Source of the DNA: Enoplosus armatus
Lineage: Eukaryota; Chordata; Actinopteri; Centrarchiformes; Enoplosidae
Length of the DNA stretch: 64,000 nt
Direction: 5' to 3'
Assembly (NCBI RefSeq): GCF_043641665.1
Contig: NC_092183.1
Location: 22,850,501 to 22,914,500 of the forward strand
Of the stretch, positions 47,577 to 64,000 are shown in pieces. Both the position numbers and the translations under genes were made by a program. Numbering within the stretch: the first letter of the stretch is position 1; each line of letters opens with the position of its first letter. Below the pieces are notes generated by a model. That model worked only from the letters and a program-made list of their open reading frames with translations, made no database searches and was not told where the DNA came from.

Positions 47577-48999
47577 CTGCAGAACATAGACATGTTCTAT
47601 TATATACAGTTCAGGATTTACAAACAAATGTAAAGTACATCAAAGTATTGAAGGATCCCCCAAAGATTTTAAGTTGAGTTAAAGTTAACTTAAGTCAAGT
47701 TAAGTTAAAGCTTTGAATTCTATCTAATTTCAATGGGATTGCACCTGGATGGAGTGTTTAAATGACCACACTAAAATAACACTTCAACACTGCAATAAAT
47801 CAAATGAATAACTATTGGATTTTCTTAAAAAAAAGAAGCAATTGAGTGAACTCAGACAATGAATCAATCCTGGCTAATGTAATAAACCACAAATTAAAAT
47901 ATAAAGACATCTTATAAACAAAGATCTAAAATGCTTTTACCTTGAAAGTGTTTTCATTTATGGTTTACTTGAAGGTATGCATACATGTATCTTCTATATG
48001 TGCCTCCATGCTGCCTGCGGCAAGGTCAAAATGGCTTTAACAGCTGAGTCATGTGAACTATCGGCAAGGTAATCCACAGTTTGGACACTGTAACAGTGAC
48101 AGTCGTCTGAAACAAGCTGGCATACACTGGTGTTGAGCTGGCTTGACTGGTGTTGTAAACTCATTTGTTGCAGGAATACCACAGGAGGTGGTGGGCTGTG
48201 GAGGTGATGGCGGCAGAAGGAGAAGAGGAGGTGGAGAGTTGGCCCTCGCAGGAGAATGGGGACAGATGAGATCCACATTCAGCCTAATTCAGTCCTTAGT
48301 GTTAGTCCTGTTTTCTAAGTTCTGCCTAGTTTGGTACATTTTGGGTAGTACTTTAAAATGTATGATTTGCAGTAAATGAGGCAACAGTCTAAACTCTATA
48401 AAACTCTACAGACCCTTAATCAATATAAATTCAGTAGTTTCCTTTATACGCAAATATAAATACAAACACAGCCACATCACCTAAATGAATGTGTTAATTA
48501 TAACAAGGATGAAAACAGTACTTCACACATCAGTTGCTCCAAATATCAAATAATAAAGCAAATTCAACCAAACATTATTTGTGAGGCATTATTTGCAAGA
48601 GCTTGTAATTTCATCAAATCCAACTACTCTAACAACTCTAACCCAAACACTTTTCCACAGACAACAGTAATGGAGCAGGAATATAAGGTGATGTACTTTC
48701 ATCTTGCTCATCTGTATTACAACATCAGCTGAGAAGATAGTCTGTGGGCTATCTTGATCTATCCAAATGTCATCTGGTTCAGGTTCTCCATTACTCCTGT
48801 TATGGGTTTAAGAAGACATTGTGGTCCTTATCTTGAAATATGAGATTTACTCAACACTTCTGATTTCTGGGAGAAGATGGTGGGTTTAAAGGCGTCCTTT
48901 TCCCACTGTCCATTCTTTTAGAAATGTTCTTATATGTTATAACAATAAACCATTTCAATACCTGAAGACTTTGCAATCTCATGTCATTATTTACTGTCA
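47577..48999 (-). other. Upstream ANKRD31 territory; one weak exon candidate
   Basis: ANKRD31 must continue upstream of 47576, because the exon there begins in phase 1. One candidate is 48796-48697 (acceptor cccataacag, donor GTACAT), encoding SNGEPEPDDIWIDQDSPQTI then FSADVVIQMSKMK, an acidic sequence with protein-like composition. Its end phase (0) does not fit the exon at 47576, so another exon or a different donor would be needed. Nothing else is supported in this stretch. Confidence 0.3.
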
Positions 49000-49560
49000 T
49001 CATGGGTTTCCATGCTAACAGTATCTGGGTATGTCAGAGCTGTAGAAAAGAAAGTGGAATATTAGCTGCCACTATTTTATGTAGGAAGGGTTGTGCACCA
49101 ATTCTCGAGGTGTTTTCCCACATCGTTTGTCTTTGGGTCTGCACCATGCTCGAAAAGTACTTCAGCAAATTGTGCTGCTGCCAACCTTCATAGGGCCATT
49201 TGTGATGGCATCATGTAGTGGTGTGTGCTTTAGCATAGACCAGAGCTCCAGCCTTTATCAGATCTAAAGAGGCCTCATAATGACCCCAGAGTGCTGCTTC
49301 ATGTAGAGGGGTCCATCCAGAAAGGAAAATACATGAGACAAACTCACGTTATAGTTAATAAACCATGATGAAAGAACGCACGTCAGTTTAAATATAGCTG
49401 AGCACCTGCTGCATCTTACTTGCATTGTGCATTTGCATCTGAATATCTCACTGCAGCACAGCCTTGTGGAGTAAACTGTTTCCAAATCGGTTAACAACAT
49501 GCAGAGCAAGAGTCTTGTCAGTGTAGGTCACTACTGACTCGGGCATCTAACTTCATCTGA
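49000..49560 (-). pseudogene. Decayed ankyrin-repeat exons, probably lost first block of ANKRD31
   Basis: On the minus strand 49520-49440 reads VVNRFGNSLLHKAVLQ, then a stop, then DIQ, the pattern of a first ankyrin repeat. 49318-49230 reads GWTPLHEAALWGHYEASLDL then IKAGALVYAKA, closely parallel to the intact exon at 44402 (GWTALHEASAVGDEAVVVEL). After a frameshift come TPLHDAITNGPMK, then in other frames AEVLFEHGADPKTND and GKTPRELV. The second segment begins right after ctg where the intact exon has cag, so the acceptor AG is TG. At least two frameshifts and one stop rule out translation. Mammalian ANKRD31 has two ankyrin blocks; the strand, order and sequence fit the N-terminal one. Confidence 0.72.
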
Positions 49561-49641
49561 TTTAATGTCTGAGGGTAAAGAAAAAGGAGAAACAGCAAAG
49601 CTACCATCAGTTTATGGGAAGAATCATGGGTAATGATGCCT

Positions 49642-50460
49642 TATCAGAATCAGAATCAGAAATGCTTTATTGATCCCCGGGGGGAAATTATACAGTACCG
49701 GTGCTCTCATTCAAGAGTAGAAAGTAGCATAAATTTAGAAATAAAAGTATGTACAAAAATATAAAAAATAAGAAATAGAAAATAAAAAATATACGCATTT
49801 ACAATATTTAAGTGAAAAATAAAAGTATAAAATATATACAATAGCAATGTATATGTATGTATGTTATATATGTATGTATTGCACTGTTGTGTATGAATAT
49901 ATATGTATTGCACTGACTTTTAAAGAATAAATAATAATGAGGTAGTATATGTAGAAGAAGGTCCAGACTTCCAGTCCGAGTGTCTGACACTCAGAGGGAG
50001 GAGTTGAACAGTTTGATGGCCACAGGCAGGAATGATTTCCTGTGGCGCTCTGTTGTACATTTGGGAGGAATGAGTCTCCCTCTAAATGTGCTCTTTTGCC
50101 TGACCAGTACATTATTGAGAGGATGTGAGACATTGTCCAAGATGACCAGCAGCTTGGACAGCATCCTCCTCTCTGACACCACCGTCCAGCTTCACCCCAA
50201 CAACATCACTGGCCTTGTGGACCACCCTCGCCACCCTCAGCCTGCTGCCCCAGCATATAACAGCATAGAGGATAGCACTGGCCACCACAGACTCATAAAA
50301 CATCCTCAGCATAGTCCGGCAGATGTTGAAGGACCTCAGCTACCTCAGAAAATAGAGACGGCTCTGGCCCTTCTTGTAGAGTGCATTAGTGTTCACCGCC
50401 CAGTCCAGTTTATTGTCAAAGTGAACTCCTAGGTACTTGTAATCCTCTACAATGTCCACA
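49642..50460 (-). mobile_element. LINE 3' end, minus strand
   Basis: Read on the minus strand: MLRMFYESVVASAILYAVIC then WGSRLRVA, a gap, VVSERRMLSKLLVILDNVSH, QKSTFRGRLIPPKCTTER and KSFLPVAIKLFNSSL with a stop. A 3' UTR and tail of TTCTGA units follow at 49645-49662. It is the same family as 12037-12680. It is 5'-truncated, with small deletions, and lies between the decayed ankyrin exons and HMGCR. Confidence 0.8.
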
Positions 50461-50523
50461 CTGACCCCCTGGATGGGGGGTCAGATTCATTCCCTGGTCA
50501 GTTTTTACCAGGGAATGAATCTG
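50461..50523. repeat. Two adjacent perfect hairpins
   Basis: Hairpin 1 has the 9-bp arm ctgaccccc (50461-50469) pairing with gggggtcag (50476-50484). Hairpin 2 has the 16-bp arm cagattcattccctgg (50482-50497) pairing perfectly with ccagggaatgaatctg (50508-50523) across a 10-nt loop. They sit exactly at the 5' truncation edge of the minus-strand LINE. Confidence 0.85.
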
Positions 50524-53500
50524 AGTTGGACTCAATGGGCAGTTTGTCAAGCATCTTTCTGATGGATACTTTCAAAATCAAATTTGGCATATTTTTCAAA
50601 GGCTGTCCAATACCGTGCTGAAAAATAATCTCGACAGTCAGTGAACAAAGACCACATGACCCTGCACACTATCCAAGATAAAATTCATGAATTAAATTTT
50701 CAGCTCCAACCTGTAATTACTGGATAACTTACAACAACTCATACAAGCAAAGTGTCCATGTTAGAAGACTTGAGTCAAATGGCCTATTTTAACACTACCC
50801 ACTAGATGGCAGTACAAACAAAAATTAATGAAATGAATACTGAACACGCCATCATCTTCTGAGGAGAAACTACTTCCAGCTTCTTGTGTGGGACAAAAAC
50901 AAATAGGTACTTGAAGCATGTACTGTATGTGGTACATTCGACAGGGTAATGTTAATAAATGCCATGATTTGTTGTGTGTCACCAACCTAATAAAAGGTTT
51001 TCCTTTATTCTGAGAACAAAATCAGAACAGTAAGTATTATAAATAGAAGGAAGGAGATGGTTACCTTTTCTGGTGAAAAGCAGAAATTGTATCAACATAG
51101 TGAAATAATCCATTAATTGACTAATTGTTTCAGCTCTACTGGTGCTGTTGATGCCCTAACTACTTAAGAGACTAGTTAAATCTTTAATCAATATCTTACA
51201 AAATAGAACAACTAAATACATAAAAAAACATCCCATACTCTGCCAAGGTTGCAAAATCGTCTAAATGTGCTATTTTGATAATATTTGCATTTTACATTTC
51301 AAGACTCTGGCATTAAGTGGCATTGCTTTATCCTAAAACACACTCACACTACCAACAAAACAAATCCCTTCTTAAAATCAAAAGAATAATTGAAAAGCAA
51401 ATCCTTTTTATAGTATTTACAGTATTTTCTTTTTTTCTTCTTTAAATTCAACACTAAAATCTCCATTGACAAAGTAAAGGAAAGTTAATGACCGTGCTAA
51501 TGCTAGAGCATCAAGTCTCAAACATAATATGAAGTAAACTTCAAAAAGCAGCTAAAAATATGCTGTAGTTTTATGATGCTAGCTCACATTTAATGATAAT
51601 ACCTCTGGGTGTAAAACAGAACTTAAAGCTTCCCAGATGAATTTGGCTTTATTTCTGCAGGTTTTCATTAAAAACCAACATGAAAATGTTGATGGTAAGT
51701 GTAGAATAGCAGAATAGCTCTGCCTTAAGAAAATCTTACCTGCATCAGAGGTTTTCTTTATATGATTTCCTATTATATTTTTTGTAGTATCATATAGTAT
51801 TTCATAAAATAAATCTGTGGCAACTTTGACTTTGGACAAGATTCAACAGCCAGGAGTCTTCATCCTTCCACATTTGTACAGTACAAACAAAACTCTGGCA
51901 AAGCTTAATACTTAAATCATTTGTGGTAAGTTGTGTTTCACTACAGTGAATGAACTGGTGTCTCACCGATATCTGTGATCTGTCAAATTATTTAACACTG
52001 AGTAAACAGCCGCAAAAAGACTGATGGCTAATATTCACAGGTGCAGTCAGACCTTTAGGTTACAGCTACACTACTGTGGCTAATATTCACAGGTACAGTC
52101 AGCTACACTACTGGCCACCAGCTTCTGCTTACTGCTTTCAAATATTGTGACCCCTATCTAACTAAATACAATGGGATCACCATTTAAGGTAACCGCTCCT
52201 AGACCTGTCTGCTAGCTAACTGTCAGCCACTATAAAATAGTTAGCTGTAACAGCTAGTTACAGTGTCAGTGGTTGTTTAAATGGTATCTTTCTGTGGACC
52301 ACAGTGATGGACAGAAAGACAGCACCATCCCTAGGCTCCACTGCTGGCAGGGCAACAAGCAAAATAATAGAACATATATCATTGCTCCATTTATAGTCAA
52401 GTAGCAGGAATAACTAAAACTAAATCCAAATTTGATCTGTCGATAGTCTGCAAATATAACTAATTTAGTCACAATCCACCGCTATATTCAGTCTTGACCT
52501 AATTCTACAGTATTTGACTTATTCACACAAAGTGTAAAAAATAGTTACTTTCTGTTGGATGGAAACTTTTATAAGTTATAACACTCAATAAGGGTGTTAT
52601 TTATAGCTCAAATTAGCTATTAGAGTAAATATTTATTTTATTCTCTGTCACTGTTTGTCAGTGTGAGTAGAGCCTCTGCAAGCATCCACTGCTAAAAACA
52701 CTGGTGATTTACCCCTTAAACGATTTCGCTTGAAGATTAAATTTGAATTGAATTACTAGTGGTTTGATATGGAAATCCATGTGCAAAGTAAGCGAAAATA
52801 AACTTTTTTTTTGATCAGCCATTATTTAATAGAGGTATATAACAGCAAACCCGAAAATACATACAGTTGGAAAACACAACTTTTTTTTGTCACTAGTACA
52901 GTTTATATGTACAGGCTATACTGTTTATTTTGTACTGGAATTTTTAATACAATTAATGAATAAAAGTCTTTATGTGTCTATCCATTGTGCTAGGCTTCAG
53001 CTCTATCCTGTGATGTGTACAGTCCTTGAGAAGGGCAAGGGCAACACATCTCTGAGGTGCAATTTCTGGACTTTGTTGGTAGGTCAGCTAGTTACTGAAC
53101 AATTGGTTCAGCCTTGAACTTAACCTTGAATTATCCACTTACTCAAATTTTTCAGTCTCTTTGCACTGTAAATTGAACAAAGCAGAAACGCCATGAAACA
53201 ATGTCTGGACAGGCACTGTCCCAGAAATGCTGGGAGAATCCTATTCAATATCAAAGTGCACTTTTTAAAACTAATTTCTTTGTACAGTAAAATGTGCATA
53301 TTGGTCTACTCATAGTCATGAAAATGCAACATTCTTGCATTTCAAACCAAGAAATGTTGTGCACTCTGAAAAATACAGGTATGAAATGATCACATGCAAC
53401 ACGAAATGGAGCAACTTTGACAGAAATACTAAATAGGATCCCATTTAAGAACCAGAGGTTCCTTTATTGAATAAGATTTCCAGTTCATACAGGAGAAGTA

Positions 53501-53800
53501 AGCATGCAGTATTACACTGTATTACATACCCACACTCCTCGTGTTCTTTACAGAGGTATGGTTACTCTGTCCTCCTCAATTTACGTTTTTTGTGGAAAAT
53601 TGAAAAAGTTTGATGTAGCCTACTAAAGTGTAGTGTTTTAAGAAACAGAGTCAAACATCTGAACTAACAGAATAAAGTGGAAACACGTCGAAATATCACA
53701 AAGCTACTCTAAGACAATGTTTAACTATTGATCTGTGATGCACAGTGCAACAGACGAGCCCACTCCCTGATAGGTTATAGTCTTTCAACTGTACAACCTT
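50524..53800. other. Gene-free stretch between ANKRD31 and HMGCR
   Basis: The sequence is AT-rich with no supported exon. A duplicated phrase, 'ggctaatattcacaggt-cagtcag', occurs at about 52025 and 52078 (small tandem duplication). The 5' end of ANKRD31 should lie in or near this stretch but was not found. Confidence 0.4.
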
Positions 53801-53804
53801 GTGT

Positions 53805-53960
53805 CTCTGTGTGGTGGTGAGATTAGGCGTCCTCGCTCTGGCCATGCCCCATTACTGCTGTTGCCTAGGAAACGGGGCGTGGATAAAGCGTTCGTGAAGC
53901 AGGTGACCGACGTGATTGGCTGAAGTGTCGTATGATGTAGTAGCGTGCCATCGTTCCATC
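53805..53960 (+). promoter_or_regulatory. hmgcr: HMGCR promoter region with X-box-like palindrome and inverted CCAAT box
   Basis: Upstream of the exon 1 donor (54094) lies a GC-richer segment. It holds a palindromic RFX X-box-like word gttgcctaggaaac (53860-53873), a ggggcgtgg Sp/KLF-type word (53874-53882), a cgacgtgat half-CRE-like word (53910-53917) and an inverted CCAAT box gattggct (53914-53921). Mammalian HMGCR promoters use SREBP, CREB and NF-Y. The CCAAT and CRE-like words fit that, but I do not see a convincing sterol regulatory element; gtgtggtggtgagat (53810-53824) is only a loose match. There is no obvious TATA box. Confidence 0.6.
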
Positions 53961-54093
53961 GGTTCTCAGTGAGCTGCAGAGAAGCCGCTCATATGTCTCA
54001 GTGTGAGACCGACATTCTGCGCTTCGCACTGGGAGGCTGGGTCTGCTCACCATCAAACCTCACTCTCAACTATCATCCTCTTACTCGCCCAAG
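53960..54093 (+). other. hmgcr: HMGCR exon 1 (5' UTR)
   Basis: The exon ends at a good donor (cgcccaag|gtaaatc, 54093/54094). Its start is not defined and is placed downstream of the CCAAT box. There is no coding start in frame with the downstream exon; translation starts in exon 2. A non-coding first exon is the norm for vertebrate HMGCR. Confidence 0.6.
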
Positions 54094-54679
54094 GTAAATC
54101 AATCTTATCTCTATCGCATTAATGTTACGTCTGTTGTGAATAAATGTAAGCCCATTAGGTTACGTTGACGACTGAATACAGCTTGAAAGACACGCGCCGG
54201 TACGTCAAAAATAAAAGTCGCTCCGCTCACCCTTCCATTGAACATGGATAAATTCGATAGTAAGCCTGCGACCATCTCCGGCCGTCGCTGCGCAGCCTCA
54301 AATAAACGCAGTGCACAGGAGACAAACTCAAAAAAGCCTGAACAAATGGCAGCAGTTGTTGGTGTTTCTCAGCCTCTAAAAAGGTCATATGTTAATATTT
54401 ACATCAACGGCGGCCTATTTGTGGTTTAATCAAGAATTTATGGGCGATACATTGTTTTGCAAATAAAGAAATAGTCAAGAGGGGTTTCTCTTTTGAGAGT
54501 GGCCACCAAAGTGCTATTCAGTAGTCAGTTGTATATTACTTATGTATGTATGTAATTAATTCATTTAATATTAATAATACAAAAAATATTGGTTGACTAA
54601 AATTACCTAAATTAAAATTTTTAAATAAAATAAAATAGTTTCTCAAAGGGTTTTAGGTTTGAATCACATTCATATTGGA

Positions 54680-54800
54680 AATTGAGTTGAAAATAATTTC
54701 CTGCTTTGGCTAGGTGTCTGTCTTGGCTAACTACTATTGGCTTAATGACATATTCTTCCTTGCATGTGTCTCTTTTACCTACAACACCACAATATTGAGT
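54680..54800 (+). pseudogene. Relic copy of HMGCR exon 7 inside intron 1
   Basis: The segment 54701-54772 aligns with the real exon 7 (57714-57795): ctgctttggct, gtgtctgtcttggctaacta and cttgcatgtgtctc all recur in order. Translation gives LEI, then an insertion, then CFG, a stop, VSVLANYYWLNDIFFLACVS. The real exon reads [20 protein letters not shown] then CVS. About 12 extra bases sit between the LEI and CFG codons, and there is no acceptor or donor. Orientation is the same as the gene. It is too decayed to be a functional alternative exon. Confidence 0.75.
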
Positions 54801-55341
54801 CTATTTGAATTTAGTGACAGTTGGAATGATAGACAATATGGAACTGGATTGCCATTCAGTTTCTGGCTGGTTTTCAGAATAAAAACGGATCTCTAACACC
54901 ATTTGTATGGAAGAAATTGAAAGCACATATACACAAGGTGTCCCATAAAATACAAGAGGTACGTTAATATCTGAATATAAAGAGTAAACTTTAATGGCAG
55001 AATAACTGAATTACATAGAACAAATCAAGTAAAAGCAAGTTAAAGTTAAGAAAGATAACATAAATAGACAGTCTGGTGTTAGTGTGGGCTAAAGCCTTGG
55101 ACCAAAAATGGTCTGAACACGTCAGTCACTTGAATAATGCCCTTTAAAGAAATCTAAGAGTATAATAGATTTTGATTTCCATTGTGTTTCCTATGATCAC
55201 TGACATGACCTGTTCACATTGTGAATGCTTTTCCACATTGTTCCTCCAATAACATCCTTGTTATGTAAAGCTGTACAGTCACTTCCAGCTTCTCCCAACT
55301 GACATTACTCTACTTGTGTTATTTGGTAGCTCTGTTGAACC

Positions 55342-62447
<7,106 letters not shown>

Positions 62448-64000
62448 GTAGGAAGAGCTAGGACTGAGAATGCATCTTACTGTTACTTTTACCTAGTTAT
62501 TTTTAAAACTTTGTAAGGTCTTTATTGGTATTAATCAGTTGTTCCATCCTTTAAACCTTTGACCTTGTGTCCAGCAACAGAAATTCAACAGAAAACCATA
62601 GGAAACTTGAAAGTTGGAAATGGACACCCTTGGATTAGCCAACGTAGATGCTGGTGCTGGCTTGCGTTGCTGCACATTTTTTAGAATGAGGTACTGTCAT
62701 GAACTGGCTCACGGAGGGAGAGCACATAAAAGGCTGGAGGTCAAAAATGACACAAGTTTTACAAAAGAAATCCATGAGATGTGTACAATCCACAAAAGCA
62801 TCAGTCATGTACAGCAGTGAGTGCCTGGGTGAGTGGAAAATAGTGTGAGAGGGTGTTGCATGCTAAAAGAAAAGACAAAAGAAAGCAACCAAACCTGGAG
62901 ACCATGGAGAGCTGAGAGAGAAAGCCAGTCAGACTGAACTACATCAGCTTTATAGGCTTGCCAGCTCATCAGCCCAGGGTAGCCGGCTCAGTAACGATCT
63001 GCAATCTGCCAGCCCACTTCCTGCAAGGGGAGGAGAAAACACAAGCAGGCCAGACAGAGTAAATACAGGAGAAAGGATACCACTGTTGTGCTTTGGCTAC
63101 ATTGAACACGTAACGTATGTGTTCCGCTATCTATCTGGCTGCTGCAACATTATGTTTACACTATAATCAATTGGCTGCACCAGGCTGAGAACAGCGCTTA
63201 AGTGGTGCATATACTCCGCAGAGAAAAAGGCCAGTCTTCTCTATATATGCGAGGCAAAAGTATCTATATTTATAATTAGCCATACTGTATATTGGTTCCA
63301 CTTTGGGGTCTTGAGCACACTGCCGGCATTTATGTTGCCAGTACCAGCTGGCGGTTGCTTAGTAACTGTAGCCCTTAGATGTTGTCTGTAGATGTTAACT
63401 TACCCATATTACACAGGCTCACAGGCCCAAAATGTTGTGCACAGCACTGTGCTGGGTCCAAAAACTGAACACACAATCCCAAAAGGAAAGCTCACTGTCT
63501 TGTTTTGCCTGTGAATCACACAACCCTGCAGGTGCGGCCAGTACACGCCGCATATGTTACAAAATTCTGGAATGTAATTGGAAGTAATACAGTTTTCAAT
63601 GAATGTGACAGTGGATGCCGGTTTCCTACAAAAAATAGGAAACAGGACCAAAATTCAGATACCAGGACTCAGCAGGTAGGGTTAAAACTGTAACCAATAT
63701 TTGTATAGCACCTTTCAAATTTGAAAGTGCTTTAAATAGGGTGGAAAAACACATTAGAATGACATTTAAAAACACAAGAAAAAAGGTTAATTTAAGCTTA
63801 GTCAGCTTTGAGTTATACCCACCTGTTAGATCAATACACATCAACGAAGCATTTTGCAGTAGGCAATTAAAGAAAATATAACGCATACTTTTGATATTTT
63901 TAATAAATAAATACTTTCATTGATTAAATGCTTAAAGGATAGTTCCAAATTATTCATGTCTGTCTAAAAAGGTCAGGTGTCAATATAAACATTGAAACAG
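62448..64000 (+). other. hmgcr: HMGCR intron running off the window
   Basis: After the donor at 62448 (gtaggaag) no further HMGCR exon is found: the expected next residues (LK...EVNINKN-type) are absent up to 64000. A small palindrome, acctttcaaatttgaaagtgc (63711-63731), sits in a retroelement-tail-like context ('tttgtatagcacctttcaaa'). Otherwise nothing is recognised. Confidence 0.6.

Noticed and set aside
48003..48278. A 94-codon minus-strand frame near ANKRD31
   Set aside because: It has a proline-rich low-complexity start, a stop soon after, no donor and no similarity to ankyrin or RAMA sequence.
51724..51830. Possible ANKRD31 upstream exon ending at a good donor (gatgcag|gtaagattt)
   Set aside because: The donor is strong, but the acceptor (cttgtccaaag) is poor, the encoded VATDLFYEILYDTTKN has no recognisable homology, and the phase link to other exons is unknown.
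54244..54430. A 63-codon plus-strand frame in HMGCR intron 1
   Set aside because: It starts with a plausible ATG but has no donor in frame with exon 2, no homology, and a composition like the surrounding intron.

Overview
The window is vertebrate nuclear DNA, almost certainly from a teleost fish and probably a spiny-rayed one. The genes are split by GT-AG introns, there are no bacterial-type operons, and the intergenic DNA is full of degraded fish-type LINEs, SINEs, MITEs, a Ty3/Gypsy remnant and a hAT transposon. Three protein-coding genes can be supported. On the minus strand are GCNT4 (one coding exon, 32605-33894) and ANKRD31 (twelve coding exons with matching phases, 35566-47576). On the plus strand is HMGCR (5' UTR exon near 53960-54093, coding exons 55342-62447, running off the right edge). 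The order and orientation GCNT4(-), ANKRD31(-), HMGCR(+) match the human 5q13 neighbourhood, which independently supports all three calls.

Layout. 1-6160 is mostly repeat-derived or unrecognised DNA, with a possible minus-strand first exon and promoter at 6041-6160. 6600-21160 is a repeat graveyard: several truncated LINEs, a Ty3/Gypsy pol remnant, and a LINE split by a complete 2.5-kb hAT transposon that still has terminal inverted repeats and a perfect 8-bp target duplication. 21160-32600 is gene-poor and contains one copy of a 1.2-kb dispersed repeat, a 367-bp fold-back MITE and a 674-bp pogo/Tigger-like MITE. 32605-34905 is GCNT4 with its 5' UTR exons. 35120-47576 is ANKRD31, with SINE, LINE and fold-back insertions in its introns. 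49000-49560 holds a decayed ankyrin-repeat segment that looks like the lost first ankyrin block of ANKRD31. 50530-53800 shows no gene. 53800-64000 is the HMGCR promoter, exon 1 and the exons covering codons 1-715. The remaining codons, with two of the four catalytic residues, lie to the right of the window.

Functionally the three genes are unrelated neighbours: a Golgi O-glycan branching enzyme (GCNT4), a meiotic double-strand-break regulator (ANKRD31) and the rate-limiting enzyme of the mevalonate/sterol pathway (HMGCR). The most unusual observations are a decayed extra copy of the HMGCR sterol-sensing exon 7 inside HMGCR intron 1, the erosion of the first ankyrin block of ANKRD31, an RFX X-box-like palindrome in the region between ANKRD31 and HMGCR, and a repeat copy in which telomere-like hexamers replace part of the parental sequence. 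All splice sites and family assignments were read by eye; no database search or alignment program was run.
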